Assembly: GCA_046153685.1 (NCBI GenBank)
Contig: JBJXGH010000016.1
Location: 22,156 to 86,155 of the forward strand
Source: CAMAPP01 sp046153685
GTDB taxonomy: Bacteria; Pseudomonadota; Alphaproteobacteria; CADEGL01
Reading direction: 5' to 3'
Length of the DNA: 64,000 nucleotides
Position 1 is the stretch's first letter; each line of letters starts with the position of its first letter. Under the pieces are notes generated by a model. It was given only the letters and a program-made list of their open reading frames with translations. It was not told the origin of the DNA and did no database searches. Of the stretch, positions 25,659 to 34,702 are shown piece after piece. The position numbers were made by a program, and so were the translations under genes.

Positions 25659-27057
25659 GGCGCGCACGGGCCCGTTGTCGCGCGCGGTCGCCGGCGCGGC
25701 CGTAGTGGCCGCCGCCGTGCTGCTCGCTTGGCCGTCGGGCGACCCCATGCCGCTTCGGGCCGGGGCGTTACTAGTCTTCGCGGTCGGGCTATGGGCGAGC
25801 GGGGCGTTGCCGGTTCCCGTGACAGCCATCGGGTTTTTTCTCGGCGCGGTGCTTCTCGCCATTGCGCCCGCGCCGGTCGTGTTCTCGGGCTTTGCCTCAA
25901 CCGCATTCTGGCTGGTTTTCGGCGGCTTGATCGTCGGCTTGGCGGTCGAGCGCACGGGGCTTGGCCAACGCCTGGCCGGTGCTTTGGTGAGGATTTTCGC
26001 GGGCGGCTATCTGCGCGTCGTCGTGGGCGTGGTGATGGTCGGCCTGGTGCTCGCGTTTCTGATGCCTTCGACCATGGGGCGGGTGATTGTCCTGGTGCCG
26101 ATCGTGGCGGCGCTGGCGGACCGGCTCGGCTATCCGCCAGGCACGCGCGGGCGCGATGGCATCGTCATGGCGACGGCGCTCGGCACCTTCATGCCGGCGG
26201 CGGCGATCTTGCCCGCGAATGTCGCCAACATGGTCATGACGGGCGCCGCCGAAACGCTCTACGGCGTACATGTCCGCTACATGGAATATTTGATTTTGCA
26301 TTTCCCTGTATTGGGTCTGCTGAAGACCGGCTTCGTCGTGGCGGTGGTGTGGTTGCTGTATCGCGATCCATCGGTGCGCCCTGTGGCTGCGCTGGATGAG
26401 AGGGGGGCGGATTGCGCTCCGCGGCGGGCCTGGACGCGCGACGAGCACCTGCTGGCCGTCATTCTGGTGCTGACCTTGATCGCCTGGGCGCTCGATTCCT
26501 GGCACGGATTGTCGCCAGCTTGGGTCGCGCTGGCGGCGGGATTTCTCTGTCTGTTGCCGGGCATCACGCTTGTCCCGACCGAGGATTTCGAGCGCAAGAT
26601 GAATTGGGGTTCGCTCGTCTATGTCGCGGGCATACTGGGCCTGGCGGCGGTCATAGATCATGCCGGTCTCGGTCGGGTTCTGGCGAATGCGCTCGTGGCG
26701 GCGACGGGGCTCGAGCAAGATGCGGCGGCGCGCAATTTCGCGGCGCTCGTCGCCGTCGGCACGCTCTTGTCGATGGCGACAACCATCGGCGGCTTGCCAG
26801 GTGTGCTTTCGCCGCTTGCCGAGGGCGTGGCCGCGGCTTCGGGTTTGCCGCTGAAAACCGTGCTGATGACTCAGGTGCTTGGCTTCTCGACCGTGATCCT
26901 GCCCTATCAGCTTCCGCCGCTCGTGGTTGCCATGCAGCTCGGCGGGGTCTCGGCTTCCTCGGGGGCTCGCGCCACGCTGGCGCTCGCGGCCATCACGCTG
27001 GCCGCGCTGATGCCGCTCAACTTCTTCTGGTGGCGGGCGCTCGGTTACTTGGGCTGA
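25648..27057 (+). CDS. SLC13/DASS-family anion transporter
   Basis: A 469-residue protein with about 11-12 transmembrane helices. Paired re-entrant loops (LPANVANMVMTG near residue 190 and MATTIGGLPGVLSPL near 375) sit where DASS proteins usually carry Ser-Asn-Thr motifs, here partly replaced. The substrate is probably a dicarboxylate or other anion. The start is a GTG (25648) inside the last codons of liuE; no in-frame ATG lies near the expected N-terminus. It may import a carboxylate linked to the preceding pathway. Confidence 0.75.
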   Translation: MAIKARTGPLSRAVAGAAVVAAAVLLAWPSGDPMPLRAGALLVFAVGLWASGALPVPVTAIGFFLGAVLLAIAPAPVVFSGFASTAFWLVFGGLIVGLAVERTGLGQRLAGALVRIFAGGYLRVVVGVVMVGLVLAFLMPSTMGRVIVLVPIVAALADRLGYPPGTRGRDGIVMATALGTFMPAAAILPANVANMVMTGAAETLYGVHVRYMEYLILHFPVLGLLKTGFVVAVVWLLYRDPSVRPVAALDERGADCAPRRAWTRDEHLLAVILVLTLIAWALDSWHGLSPAWVALAAGFLCLLPGITLVPTEDFERKMNWGSLVYVAGILGLAAVIDHAGLGRVLANALVAATGLEQDAAARNFAALVAVGTLLSMATTIGGLPGVLSPLAEGVAAASGLPLKTVLMTQVLGFSTVILPYQLPPLVVAMQLGGVSASSGARATLALAAITLAALMPLNFFWWRALGYLG

Positions 27058-27068
27058 TGAGGCCTCCA

Positions 27069-27083
27069 TTAACCCGTCGTTAA
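27069..27083. promoter_or_regulatory. CtrA-like site (TTAA-N7-TTAA)
   Basis: TTAACCCGTCGTTAA matches the full CtrA consensus spacing TTAA-N7-TTAA and is also an inverted repeat (TTAAC/GTTAA). It lies 62 bases before the Hpt-like gene. CtrA is the alphaproteobacterial master regulator of cell cycle and motility. Confidence 0.65.
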
Positions 27084-27144
27084 GGCGCCGATGCCACCTT
27101 GGGTTGTCATGCGGCGGAACGATGGACCGTGCCGAGGAGCCCCA

Positions 27145-27642
27145 ATGGACGACGACGATCGCGCCCTTCCGCGTCTCGGCTATGTCATCCGATCGCCCCA
27201 CGCGATCGGCGCCAAGGTTTCGCGCGACGGCCCGGGCGAGGCCGCGTTGCTGGCGGCGGCGGCGGATGAAATCGGCGCGCTTGAAGTCGAGTTCGAGGCC
27301 TGGCTGGTTGACGACATCGCGCGCCTTGCGGCCGCGTGCGACGACATGGCTGCGGGGAAACCCGACGGACGGGAGAAGGCGGAGGCCGCCGCCCACGACA
27401 TCGGGAGCCAGGGCGAATTGTTCGGCTTCCCCCTGGCGCGGCGGATGGCCCGCTCGTTGTGCCGGATTCTCGAAGGCCGTGAACCGCTCGGTCCCGGCGA
27501 TGGGGCGCTCGTGCGCGGCCATGTCGATGCCTTGAAGGCGGTGGCGCGCGACGACGTGCGCGGAGAGCCCGATGGCGTCGCGCGAACCCTCGCCATCGCG
27601 CTCGAACAGCGCACGGCCGCCCGCAAGGTCGCGGCCCGATGA
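27145..27642 (+). CDS. Hpt-like phosphotransfer protein
   Basis: A 165-residue helical protein. AAHDIGSQGELFGFPLARRM places His84 in the HDxxGQGxxFG context found in Hpt phosphotransfer domains of chemotaxis-type signalling. It is ATGA-coupled to a response regulator, so it may donate or receive its phosphate. I prefer the ATG at 27145 (MDDDDRALPRL, ribosome site GAGGAG). A kinase partner is not in the window. Confidence 0.65.
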   Translation: MDDDDRALPRLGYVIRSPHAIGAKVSRDGPGEAALLAAAADEIGALEVEFEAWLVDDIARLAAACDDMAAGKPDGREKAEAAAHDIGSQGELFGFPLARRMARSLCRILEGREPLGPGDGALVRGHVDALKAVARDDVRGEPDGVARTLAIALEQRTAARKVAAR

Positions 27643-28208
27643 CGGGTTACAATTTCGAAAAACTGCATGTCCTCGCCGTGGACGACAACCGGCATATGTT
27701 GGCCATCCTCAAGGCGATCCTTCGCGGCCTCGGCGTGCGCAACGTCAAGCTGGCCTCCGACGCCGTCGAAGCATTTAAGGAGATGCAGCACTTTCCAGCC
27801 GATTTGGTGTTCGTCGATTGGATGATGATGCCCCTAGATGGTCTCGATTTCGTTCGCCTGGTGCGAACCGCGAAGGACAGCGCAAATCCCTATATTCCTA
27901 TCATCATGATGACGGGCCACTCCGAGATGCATCGCGTCATCGAAGCGCGCAACGCGGGCGTCAACGCCTTTCTCGTCAAACCGGTATCGCCTAAATCGCT
28001 CTACGGGCGATTGGTGGAAATCGTCGAGGTGCCGCGGTCGTTCATCCGCACCAACGATTATTTCGGGCCCGATAGGCGACGGCGAAACGAGGATTACAAA
28101 GGTTTTGACCGCCGGATGCACGACACCAGCGCCGTTGAAATGACCGCCGAGCAAGTCGGCCGAATGTTGCCCAATTTCGAACGTCCAGGTGCCCCGCCGC
28201 GAACCTAG
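27639..28208 (+). CDS. CheY-like response regulator with C-terminal extension
   Basis: A 189-residue protein. Residues 1-125 form a receiver with acidic pair D15/D16, phosphoacceptor Asp60 (VFVDWMMMPLDG), Thr in MMTGHS and Lys in VKPVSP. The last 60 residues contain FGPDRRRR and FDRRMHD, an Arg-rich tail seen in some alphaproteobacterial CheY-like proteins; no DNA-binding fold is evident. Coupled to the Hpt-like gene, it looks like part of a phosphorelay, perhaps CtrA-controlled. Confidence 0.88.
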   Translation: MTGYNFEKLHVLAVDDNRHMLAILKAILRGLGVRNVKLASDAVEAFKEMQHFPADLVFVDWMMMPLDGLDFVRLVRTAKDSANPYIPIIMMTGHSEMHRVIEARNAGVNAFLVKPVSPKSLYGRLVEIVEVPRSFIRTNDYFGPDRRRRNEDYKGFDRRMHDTSAVEMTAEQVGRMLPNFERPGAPPRT

Positions 28209-28264
28209 CGCGGGCGCACCCGAGGTGCTAAACGGTCGCTACCGTGCTCGAACATTGGCCCGGA

Positions 28265-28699
28265 ATGCCCCTGCACCTCATCAAGCTTTGTGTCGGCATC
28301 GACGAAGTCGAGGAATTGGAAGAGTGGCGCCGGCGCCGCGCGGCCGAGGCGCGTAAGCGCGGGCGCAAGCCCGTCATCGTCCACCGCACGCGCATGATGC
28401 CCTTGCGCCGCGCGGAAATCCTTGAAGGCGGTTCGCTCTATTGGGTCATCAAGGGCGTCGTGCAGGTGCGCGCGCCCATCCTCGATCTGGTGCGCGTGAC
28501 GGCCAAGGACGGCACGCCGATGTGCGAAATCCGCATGGCGTCCAAGCTCATCCGTACCGAACTCATGCCCCGTAAGGCGTTCCAGGGTTGGCGTTATCTC
28601 GCGGATGCCCAAGCGCCCAGTGATTTGCCCGCCGGCACCAAAGCCAAAAACCTGCCTGCCGGCATGGCGGCCGAGTTGCGCGCCCTGGGTTTGATTTAG
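28265..28699 (+). CDS. DUF1489-family protein
   Basis: A 144-residue protein beginning MPLHLIKLCVG, with a conserved EEWRRRRAAEARKRG stretch and HRTRMMPLRRAEIL; this matches the DUF1489 family, which is largely alphaproteobacterial. No function is known. The start at 28265 is chosen over an ATG/GTG further upstream because of the conserved N-terminus. Confidence 0.85.
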   Translation: MPLHLIKLCVGIDEVEELEEWRRRRAAEARKRGRKPVIVHRTRMMPLRRAEILEGGSLYWVIKGVVQVRAPILDLVRVTAKDGTPMCEIRMASKLIRTELMPRKAFQGWRYLADAQAPSDLPAGTKAKNLPAGMAAELRALGLI

Positions 28700-28721
28700 C
28701 CGCAAACACTCCGAGGCTCCG

Positions 28722-31700
28722 ATGACCGCTGCGAAGATGATCTTCTCCACGCCATGGCCGGGCCCGAACGCTGCGCGCGCGGCCATTTCGGCGGCGTACC
28801 GGGCGGACGAGACCGCCATCGTCGCGGCGCGGCTCGCGGAGGCGAGCCTGTCCGCCCAGGCGCAAGCGCGCGTCCGCGCGCGCGCGGCCGATCTCGTCAT
28901 CGCGGTGCGCCGCGCCCGGCATGGTCAGGGCGGCATCGAGTCCTTCCTCCACGAGTACAAGCTATCGAGCCGAGAGGGCATCGTGTTGATGTGCCTGGCC
29001 GAAGCGCTGTTGCGCATCCCGGACGCCGACACGGCCGATCTTCTGATTCGCGACAAGCTTGCCTCCGCCGATTGGAGCCGCCACGCGGGTGCGAGCGAGT
29101 CGCTGTTCGTCAATGCCTCGACTTGGGCTCTCATGCTGACGGGCAAGGTGGTGCGGCTCGACGATCCCGAGCGCGCGAACTTCGTCGGTACGCTCGGCCG
29201 GCTGGTTGCGCGCGCGGGCGAACCCATCATCCGCCAGGCCATCATGCAGTCCATGCGCATCCTGGGCCGGCAGTTCGTCATGGGACGTACGATCGAGGAG
29301 GCTTTGGCCCGCGCGCGGTCAGCCGAGGCAGCGGGCTACCGGCACTCCTATGACATGCTGGGGGAGGCCGCGCGCACGGCCAAGGACGCTCGGCGTTACT
29401 TCGATGCCTATGCCGGTGCCATCGAGGCCATCGGCAAGGCCGGGGGCGGCAAGGATGAGTTCGAGGGCCCGGGCATCTCGGTCAAGCTTTCGGCGCTGCA
29501 CCCGCGCTACCAATTCGCCCAGCACCGCCGCGCGGTCGCCGAAACCGGCGGCCAGCTTTTGGAACTGGCCCGGTTAGCCAAGCGCGCGGGCATCGGGCTT
29601 ACGGTCGATGCGGAGGAGGCGGACCGGCTGGATCTCTCGCTCGACGTCATTGATGCCGTGGCGCGGGATTCCTCGCTCGCCGGCTGGAATGGCTTCGGCT
29701 TGGCGATCCAGGCCTATCAGAAGCGTTGCCGGCCGCTCATCGATTGGCTGGGCGAGCTCGCGCGCGTCTCGCACCGGCGATTGATGGTGCGCCTGGTCAA
29801 GGGCGCCTATTGGGATACCGAGATCAAACGCGGCCAGGAGCGCGGCCTCGACGGCTATCCCGTATTCACGCGCAAGGGCTCGACCGATGTGTCCTATATC
29901 GCCTGCGCCAAGGCGTTGCTCGATGGGCGCGACGCGTTCTATCCGCAGTTCGCCTCGCACAATGCGGTGACGCTCGCGACGATTCTCGAACTCGCCGACG
30001 GGCGCAAGGATTTCGAGTTCCAGCGCCTCCACGGCATGGGCGAACAGCTTTATGCCGAAGTCGTCGGTCCGGAGAAATTGGGCCTGGCCTGCCGGGTCTA
30101 TGCGCCGACCGGCAGCCATGAGGATTTGCTACCCTATTTGGTGCGCCGCCTGCTCGAGAATGGTGCGAACACTTCCTTCGTCAACCGCATCGTGGACGAG
30201 TCCTTGCCGGTCGAGGACATCGTCGCCGATCCTGTGGCCAAGGTGCGCGCGCTTGCGGACAAGCCTCATCCGGGCATCCCTTTACCCGCCGGATTGTTCG
30301 GAGCCGATCGCAAGAACTCCATGGGCGTAGATCTATCCGACCCGGCCGCGCTCGTGCCGCTTGGCCAAGCAATGGCGCGCGCGGCCGAGGAGCCGTGGCT
30401 GGCCCAGCCCATCGTGGGCGGCCAGGCGCAGTCGGGTACCATGGCCGAGACGCGCGATCCATCCGATCTTCGGCGCGTGGTCGGACGCGTGTCCGTGGCG
30501 GCCGAGAGCCATGTCGAGGCCGCCCTGGCTTCGGCCTCGGCGGCGGCGGTGAGTTGGGATCGCACGCCCGCGACGGAACGCGCCGCTTGTCTCGATCGCC
30601 ATGCGGATCTGCTGGAAGGCAATCTGGCGTTGTTCATGGCGCTGGCTGTGCGCGAGGCAGGAAAATCGCTGCCCGACGCCTTGGGTGAGGTGCGCGAGGC
30701 CGCGGATTTCTGCCGCTATTACGCCGCGCGCGCGCGCGCTGAGTTCGCGGCGCCGCAAGTCCTGCCGGGGCCCACGGGCGAGGACAATACGATCGCCCTC
30801 CATGGCCGCGGCGCTTTCGCGTGTATCAGCCCGTGGAACTTCCCGCTTGCCATCTTCACCGGGCAAATCGCGGCGGCGCTTGCTGCGGGCAACGCGGTCG
30901 TCGCCAAGCCCGCCGAGCAGACATCGCTCATCGCCGCCGCGGCCGTGCGGCTCATGCATCAGGCGGGCATTCCGGGCGATGTACTTCATCTATTGCCCGG
31001 ATCGGGCGAGATCGTGGGGGCGCGCCTCGTCAGGGATCAGCGCGTCGCCGGCGTCGCCTTCACCGGCTCGACCGAGGTCGCGCGCGCCATCGCCGCGACG
31101 CTAGCCAGCCGTCCGGGACCGCTCGTGCCCCTGATTGCCGAGACCGGCGGGCAGAACGCGCTCATCGTCGATTCTTCCGCATTGGCGGAACAAGTGGTGG
31201 ACGACACCATCGTTTCCGCCTTCCAGAGCGCGGGCCAGCGCTGCTCGGCGCTGCGCGTACTGTTCGTCCAGGACGATGTGGCCGACAAGTTTCTAACCAT
31301 GCTGTCGGGCGCCATGGAAGAACTCGTCATCGGCGATCCCGGGCTGATCGAGACCGATATCGGCCCGGTCATCGATGCCGAAGCGAAAGCGGTTCTGGAA
31401 TGCCACGCCGCGCGCATGCGCCGCGAGGCCAAGCTGGTCTATGCGGTCGAGCTTGGCGCCGCGACGGCCCACGGCAATTTCGTGGCACCGCAAGCCTTTG
31501 AAATCGATTCGATCTCGCGCCTCGAACGCGAGGTGTTCGGGCCAATTCTGCATGTCGTGCGCTACCGCGCCGATCGTCTTGAACAGGTGATCGATGACGT
31601 GAATGCGACGGGATACGGCCTGACCCTGGGAATCCATAGTCGCATCGACGAAGCGGTGCGACGCATCCAGTCGCGACTGCGGGTCGGCAATGTCTATGTC

Positions 31701-31886
31701 AACCGCAACATGATCGGCGCGGTCGTCGGCGTGCAGCCTTTCGGTGGCGAGGGGCTGTCGGGCACCGGCCCCAAGGCGGGCGGCCCGCGCTATCTTCACC
31801 GCTTCGCGACCGAGCGCGTGCTGTCGGTCAACACCACGGCCACGGGCGGCAATGCCGCGCTGTTGTCCTTGCGCGAGGAAGATTAA
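28722..31886 (+). CDS. putA: Bifunctional proline dehydrogenase / L-glutamate gamma-semialdehyde dehydrogenase
   Basis: A 1054-residue PutA. The FAD proline dehydrogenase barrel covers about residues 60-470 (VRLVKGAYWDTEIK is typical), followed by a P5C dehydrogenase (about 500-1040) with AETGGQNA (Glu807) and GQRCSALR (Cys841). No ribbon-helix-helix repressor domain is present, so it is the enzyme-only type. Proline is oxidised to P5C and on to glutamate. It is convergent with the next gene, overlapping by 4 bases. Confidence 0.94.
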   Translation: MTAAKMIFSTPWPGPNAARAAISAAYRADETAIVAARLAEASLSAQAQARVRARAADLVIAVRRARHGQGGIESFLHEYKLSSREGIVLMCLAEALLRIPDADTADLLIRDKLASADWSRHAGASESLFVNASTWALMLTGKVVRLDDPERANFVGTLGRLVARAGEPIIRQAIMQSMRILGRQFVMGRTIEEALARARSAEAAGYRHSYDMLGEAARTAKDARRYFDAYAGAIEAIGKAGGGKDEFEGPGISVKLSALHPRYQFAQHRRAVAETGGQLLELARLAKRAGIGLTVDAEEADRLDLSLDVIDAVARDSSLAGWNGFGLAIQAYQKRCRPLIDWLGELARVSHRRLMVRLVKGAYWDTEIKRGQERGLDGYPVFTRKGSTDVSYIACAKALLDGRDAFYPQFASHNAVTLATILELADGRKDFEFQRLHGMGEQLYAEVVGPEKLGLACRVYAPTGSHEDLLPYLVRRLLENGANTSFVNRIVDESLPVEDIVADPVAKVRALADKPHPGIPLPAGLFGADRKNSMGVDLSDPAALVPLGQAMARAAEEPWLAQPIVGGQAQSGTMAETRDPSDLRRVVGRVSVAAESHVEAALASASAAAVSWDRTPATERAACLDRHADLLEGNLALFMALAVREAGKSLPDALGEVREAADFCRYYAARARAEFAAPQVLPGPTGEDNTIALHGRGAFACISPWNFPLAIFTGQIAAALAAGNAVVAKPAEQTSLIAAAAVRLMHQAGIPGDVLHLLPGSGEIVGARLVRDQRVAGVAFTGSTEVARAIAATLASRPGPLVPLIAETGGQNALIVDSSALAEQVVDDTIVSAFQSAGQRCSALRVLFVQDDVADKFLTMLSGAMEELVIGDPGLIETDIGPVIDAEAKAVLECHAARMRREAKLVYAVELGAATAHGNFVAPQAFEIDSISRLEREVFGPILHVVRYRADRLEQVIDDVNATGYGLTLGIHSRIDEAVRRIQSRLRVGNVYVNRNMIGAVVGVQPFGGEGLSGTGPKAGGPRYLHRFATERVLSVNTTATGGNAALLSLREED

Positions 31887-32206
31887 TAGGGAGCCTCGCC
31901 TCGGCCGGCGCCGGGATTGTCGTCGAGGGCATAGCCGAAACCGTGAACGGTGCGAACGAGGTCCGGCTCGCCGCACGAATTGAGCGCGCGGCGCAGATGT
32001 CGGATGTTCACGTCCACGGTGCGCGCTCCGGTCTCGGGCTTATTGGGCCATAGGATATCGAGCAAGAGGTCGCGGGTATGCACCCGCCCGGGACGCCCCA
32101 TGAAATACACCAGCATCCGGAATGCGGTCGGGTTGAGCTTCAACCGGCGCGTGCCGCGCCATGCGATGAGGCGCGCCAGATCGACGCGCAGGTCTCGAAA
32201 TGTCAT
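31883..32206 (-). CDS. Stand-alone PhoB-type winged-helix DNA-binding protein
   Basis: A 107-residue winged helix of the OmpR/PhoB effector type (LNPTAFRMLVYFMGRPGRVHTRDLLLDILW, then ARTVDVNIRHLRRAL and TVHGFGYAL). No receiver domain is present: the upstream gene ends at 32311, leaving no room. A TTG start at 32299 could add 31 residues, but these have weaker codon bias, include a run of eight C on the coding strand, and lack a clear ribosome site. It sits directly behind an iron-binding protein gene. Confidence 0.75.
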   Translation of the reverse strand: MTFRDLRVDLARLIAWRGTRRLKLNPTAFRMLVYFMGRPGRVHTRDLLLDILWPNKPETGARTVDVNIRHLRRALNSCGEPDLVRTVHGFGYALDDNPGAGRGEAPY

Positions 32207-32310
32207 GACCTCGTCCGCGTTGGGGGGGGCGGACGAGTTTGACGAGCCCTGTCGGGGCGATGGATTTCGAGCCAAGCCGGGAATCTGTGCCTGGTCCAAG
32301 GCGGTGCCGT

Positions 32311-33336
32311 TCAGCGCCAGCCAACCCGGTCGAAGATGCGCAGGGTTTCGGCCTGATGCTTGCCGATTTCGGCGAGCGACAGGGTGTCGCTCTTGAAGGC
32401 GCCGAAATCCGCGACCACGCCTGAGATCGCCACGTTCCGGCGCACGGGGAACTCGTAAACCGCCTCGGCATACAGTCGCTGCGCCATATCGCCCGAGAGA
32501 AATTCGAGAAAGCGTTGAGCCTCGGCCTTGTTGCGCGCGCCTTTGGTCACGCCCGCGCCGCTCACATTGATGTGCGCGCCCCGGCCTTTCTGGTCGGGCC
32601 AGAACAGCGCGAGCTTAGCTGCGGCTTGTCTGTCCTCGGCCTTCTGCGACTGTAGCAGGCCCGCGAAGTAGTAGGTGTTGGCGACCGCGATATCGCACGC
32701 GCCCGCGGCCACGGCCAGAATTTGGTCTCGGTCGCCGCCCTGCGGCGGGCGGGCGAAGTTCGCGACCATGGCTTTCGCCCAGTTTTCGGCCGCCGCCGCG
32801 CCGCTCGTTGCGATCATGGCGGCGAGTAGGGACTGGTTGTACACGTTCGACGACGAACGGACACAGATGCGGCCCTTCCATTTGGAATCGGCGAGCGCGG
32901 CATAGCTCGAAAGCTCCTCGGCCTTGACCCTATCCTTGGCGTGGAAGATCACCCGCGCGCGAACCGACAGGCCGAACCACTCGCCCTCGGGATCGCGTAG
33001 CTCCGCCGGAATGGCTGTTTCGAGGGCGGTTGATTTCAGGGGCTGAAGCATGCCGGCCAGTTTTGCGCGAACCAGCCGGCCGACATCCACCGTCAGAAAT
33101 AGATCGGCTGGGCTGTTCGCGCCCTCGGCACGCAGGCGTTCGAACAACGCGTCCTCTCCGCCGCTCACGAGATTGACCTTAATGCCCGTCTCCGCACTGA
33201 AGGCGTCGAGAAGAGGGCGGATGAGGTGCTCTTGCCGCGTGGAGTAGATGTTCAACTCGGCGGCGCAGGCCGGAACCGCGAAACCGGTGCAGGCGGAAAC
33301 CACGAGGGCGGCAAGGGCAAGAATCGCACGGTGCAT
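32311..33336 (-). CDS. Fe(3+) ABC transporter substrate-binding protein (FutA/FbpA type)
   Basis: A 341-residue periplasmic protein. A signal peptide (about residues 1-28, AVPACA-AE) is followed by a two-lobe transferrin-like iron-binding fold: LNIYSTRQ at the start of the mature part and paired Tyr in NTYYFAGL that typically coordinate Fe(III). No permease or ATPase gene is adjacent. The start is the ATG that gives a clean signal peptide; a longer ORF upstream is unlikely. A Fur-like site lies upstream. Confidence 0.88.
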   Translation of the reverse strand: MHRAILALAALVVSACTGFAVPACAAELNIYSTRQEHLIRPLLDAFSAETGIKVNLVSGGEDALFERLRAEGANSPADLFLTVDVGRLVRAKLAGMLQPLKSTALETAIPAELRDPEGEWFGLSVRARVIFHAKDRVKAEELSSYAALADSKWKGRICVRSSSNVYNQSLLAAMIATSGAAAAENWAKAMVANFARPPQGGDRDQILAVAAGACDIAVANTYYFAGLLQSQKAEDRQAAAKLALFWPDQKGRGAHINVSGAGVTKGARNKAEAQRFLEFLSGDMAQRLYAEAVYEFPVRRNVAISGVVADFGAFKSDTLSLAEIGKHQAETLRIFDRVGWR

Positions 33337-33431
33337 GGCAGGGCCTCGATCTCTGTATCGGCGGCATTCGGGGGTGTACCCGGGACGCGTCCTAGCCGCT
33401 CGTCCGCGATCATAGTAATTCGGCGGACAAA

Positions 33432-33452
33432 TGCAAGTAAGAAGTATTCGCA
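33432..33452. promoter_or_regulatory. Candidate iron-responsive operator (Fur/Irr-like)
   Basis: TGC-A-TA...TA-T-GCA: an imperfect 21-bp dyad (TGCAAGTAAG then AAGTATTCGCA) about 95 bases before the iron-binding protein ATG. Its TGC/GCA ends resemble alphaproteobacterial Fur boxes. Match is partial. Confidence 0.4.
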
Positions 33453-33526
33453 ATTACGCGGAAAGCGGCAAAGCCGGATCTCGGGCGCGGTTGACGGCCG
33501 GGCGCGCCCCGCTGGATCGAAGATAT

Positions 33527-34702
33527 CTAGGGCAGGCGGCCCGCCAGGCTGGCTTCGAGAAGCATGCGGTGCTCCGCATCGCCCACGGGCCTGGGATTGG
33601 TGCCGGCGCTCGGATCGGCGGTCGCCATGCTGGCGAGTTCGTCCAGGCGGTCCTCGCCGACATCGAGTTCGGCGAGGGTGTGGGGCACGCCCAGGGCCGC
33701 GCGCAATTCGAGCACCCAATCGAGGAAGGCCGAGAAATTGGCGGGCAGGCCGATATAGCCAGCCAAGCGCGCGATGCGTTCCTCGATGATCGGCCGGTTG
33801 AATGCCAGCACATAGGGCATGAACACGGCATTGGTCAGGCCGTGATGGGTGTCGTACACGGCGCCGACCGGGTGCGACAGGGAATGAATGGCGCCCAGGC
33901 CCTTCTGGAACGCCGTCGCGCCCATGGTGGATGCCGCCATCATATAGGCGCGCGCGGTCAGATTGGCGCCGTCGGCGACGGCCGTCGGCAGCCATTCGCG
34001 CACGAGGCGAATGCCTTCGAGTGCGATGCCGTCGGCCTGGGGATGGAATACGGGCGAACAATAGGCTTCGAGATTGTGGGCGAAGGCGTCCATGCCGGTC
34101 GCGGCCGTGAGCCGCGCGGACAGGCCAAGAGTCAGGGCCGGATCGCCGATCACGAGGCTTGGCTGAATCCGCGGATGGAAGATGAGGCGCTTGGTGTGGC
34201 TTTCCTCCTCGGTCACGACCGCGACGCGACCAACTTCCGAACCCGTGCCCGAGGTTGTCGGAACGGCGATAATGGGCGCGATGGCATCGGTGTTCGCGCG
34301 TGTCCAGTTATCGCCGACATCCTCGAAATCCCAGAGCTTGCGGGTTTGACCGCTCATGAAGGCGACGGCCTTGCCGACGTCGAGGGCGCTGCCGCCGCCG
34401 AACGCGATCACCCCGTCATGCTTGCCGGCCTTGAAGGCCGCAACGCCATCCTCGACGTTCCTGCCCACGGGATTGGGGCGCAGATCGTCGAACAGCGCCG
34501 AGCCGAGTTTCGCCGCGCCGAGCGCCGCTAGCGCGTCCGTGATCATCGCAAGCTTGGAGAGGCCCGGGTCGGTCACGAGGAGCGGACGCGCAATTCCGAG
34601 AGCGCGGCAGGCTTCGGGCAATTCCGCGATGCGTTCTGGGCCGAACCAGATTCGCGCCGGATAGTTCCAGTTGCCCTTCAAGGTCTTGGAGTCGGGGATC
34701 AT
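33527..34702 (-). CDS. Iron-containing alcohol dehydrogenase
   Basis: A 391-residue group III ADH. NAD-binding GGGSALDVGKAVA, TTSGTGSEV, and metal-ligand Asp/His residues in GMDAFAHNLEAY, SLSHPVGAVYDTHHG fit the iron-dependent family. It is ATGA-coupled to the aldehyde dehydrogenase gene upstream. In the context of the GS-like enzyme it would oxidise an alcohol group of a gamma-glutamylated or free amino-alcohol to the aldehyde. The ATG at 34702 excludes 25 unrelated residues. Confidence 0.9.
   Translation of the reverse strand: MIPDSKTLKGNWNYPARIWFGPERIAELPEACRALGIARPLLVTDPGLSKLAMITDALAALGAAKLGSALFDDLRPNPVGRNVEDGVAAFKAGKHDGVIAFGGGSALDVGKAVAFMSGQTRKLWDFEDVGDNWTRANTDAIAPIIAVPTTSGTGSEVGRVAVVTEEESHTKRLIFHPRIQPSLVIGDPALTLGLSARLTAATGMDAFAHNLEAYCSPVFHPQADGIALEGIRLVREWLPTAVADGANLTARAYMMAASTMGATAFQKGLGAIHSLSHPVGAVYDTHHGLTNAVFMPYVLAFNRPIIEERIARLAGYIGLPANFSAFLDWVLELRAALGVPHTLAELDVGEDRLDELASMATADPSAGTNPRPVGDAEHRMLLEASLAGRLP

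Noticed and set aside
25897..27522. 541-codon minus-strand open frame
   Set aside because: Lies opposite the SLC13 transporter and the Hpt-like gene, with His/Arg/Gln-rich composition and no motif.
32207..32299. TTG start extending the winged-helix protein by 31 residues
   Set aside because: Weaker codon bias, a run of eight C in the coding strand, no ribosome site; the ATG at 32206 begins exactly at the domain.
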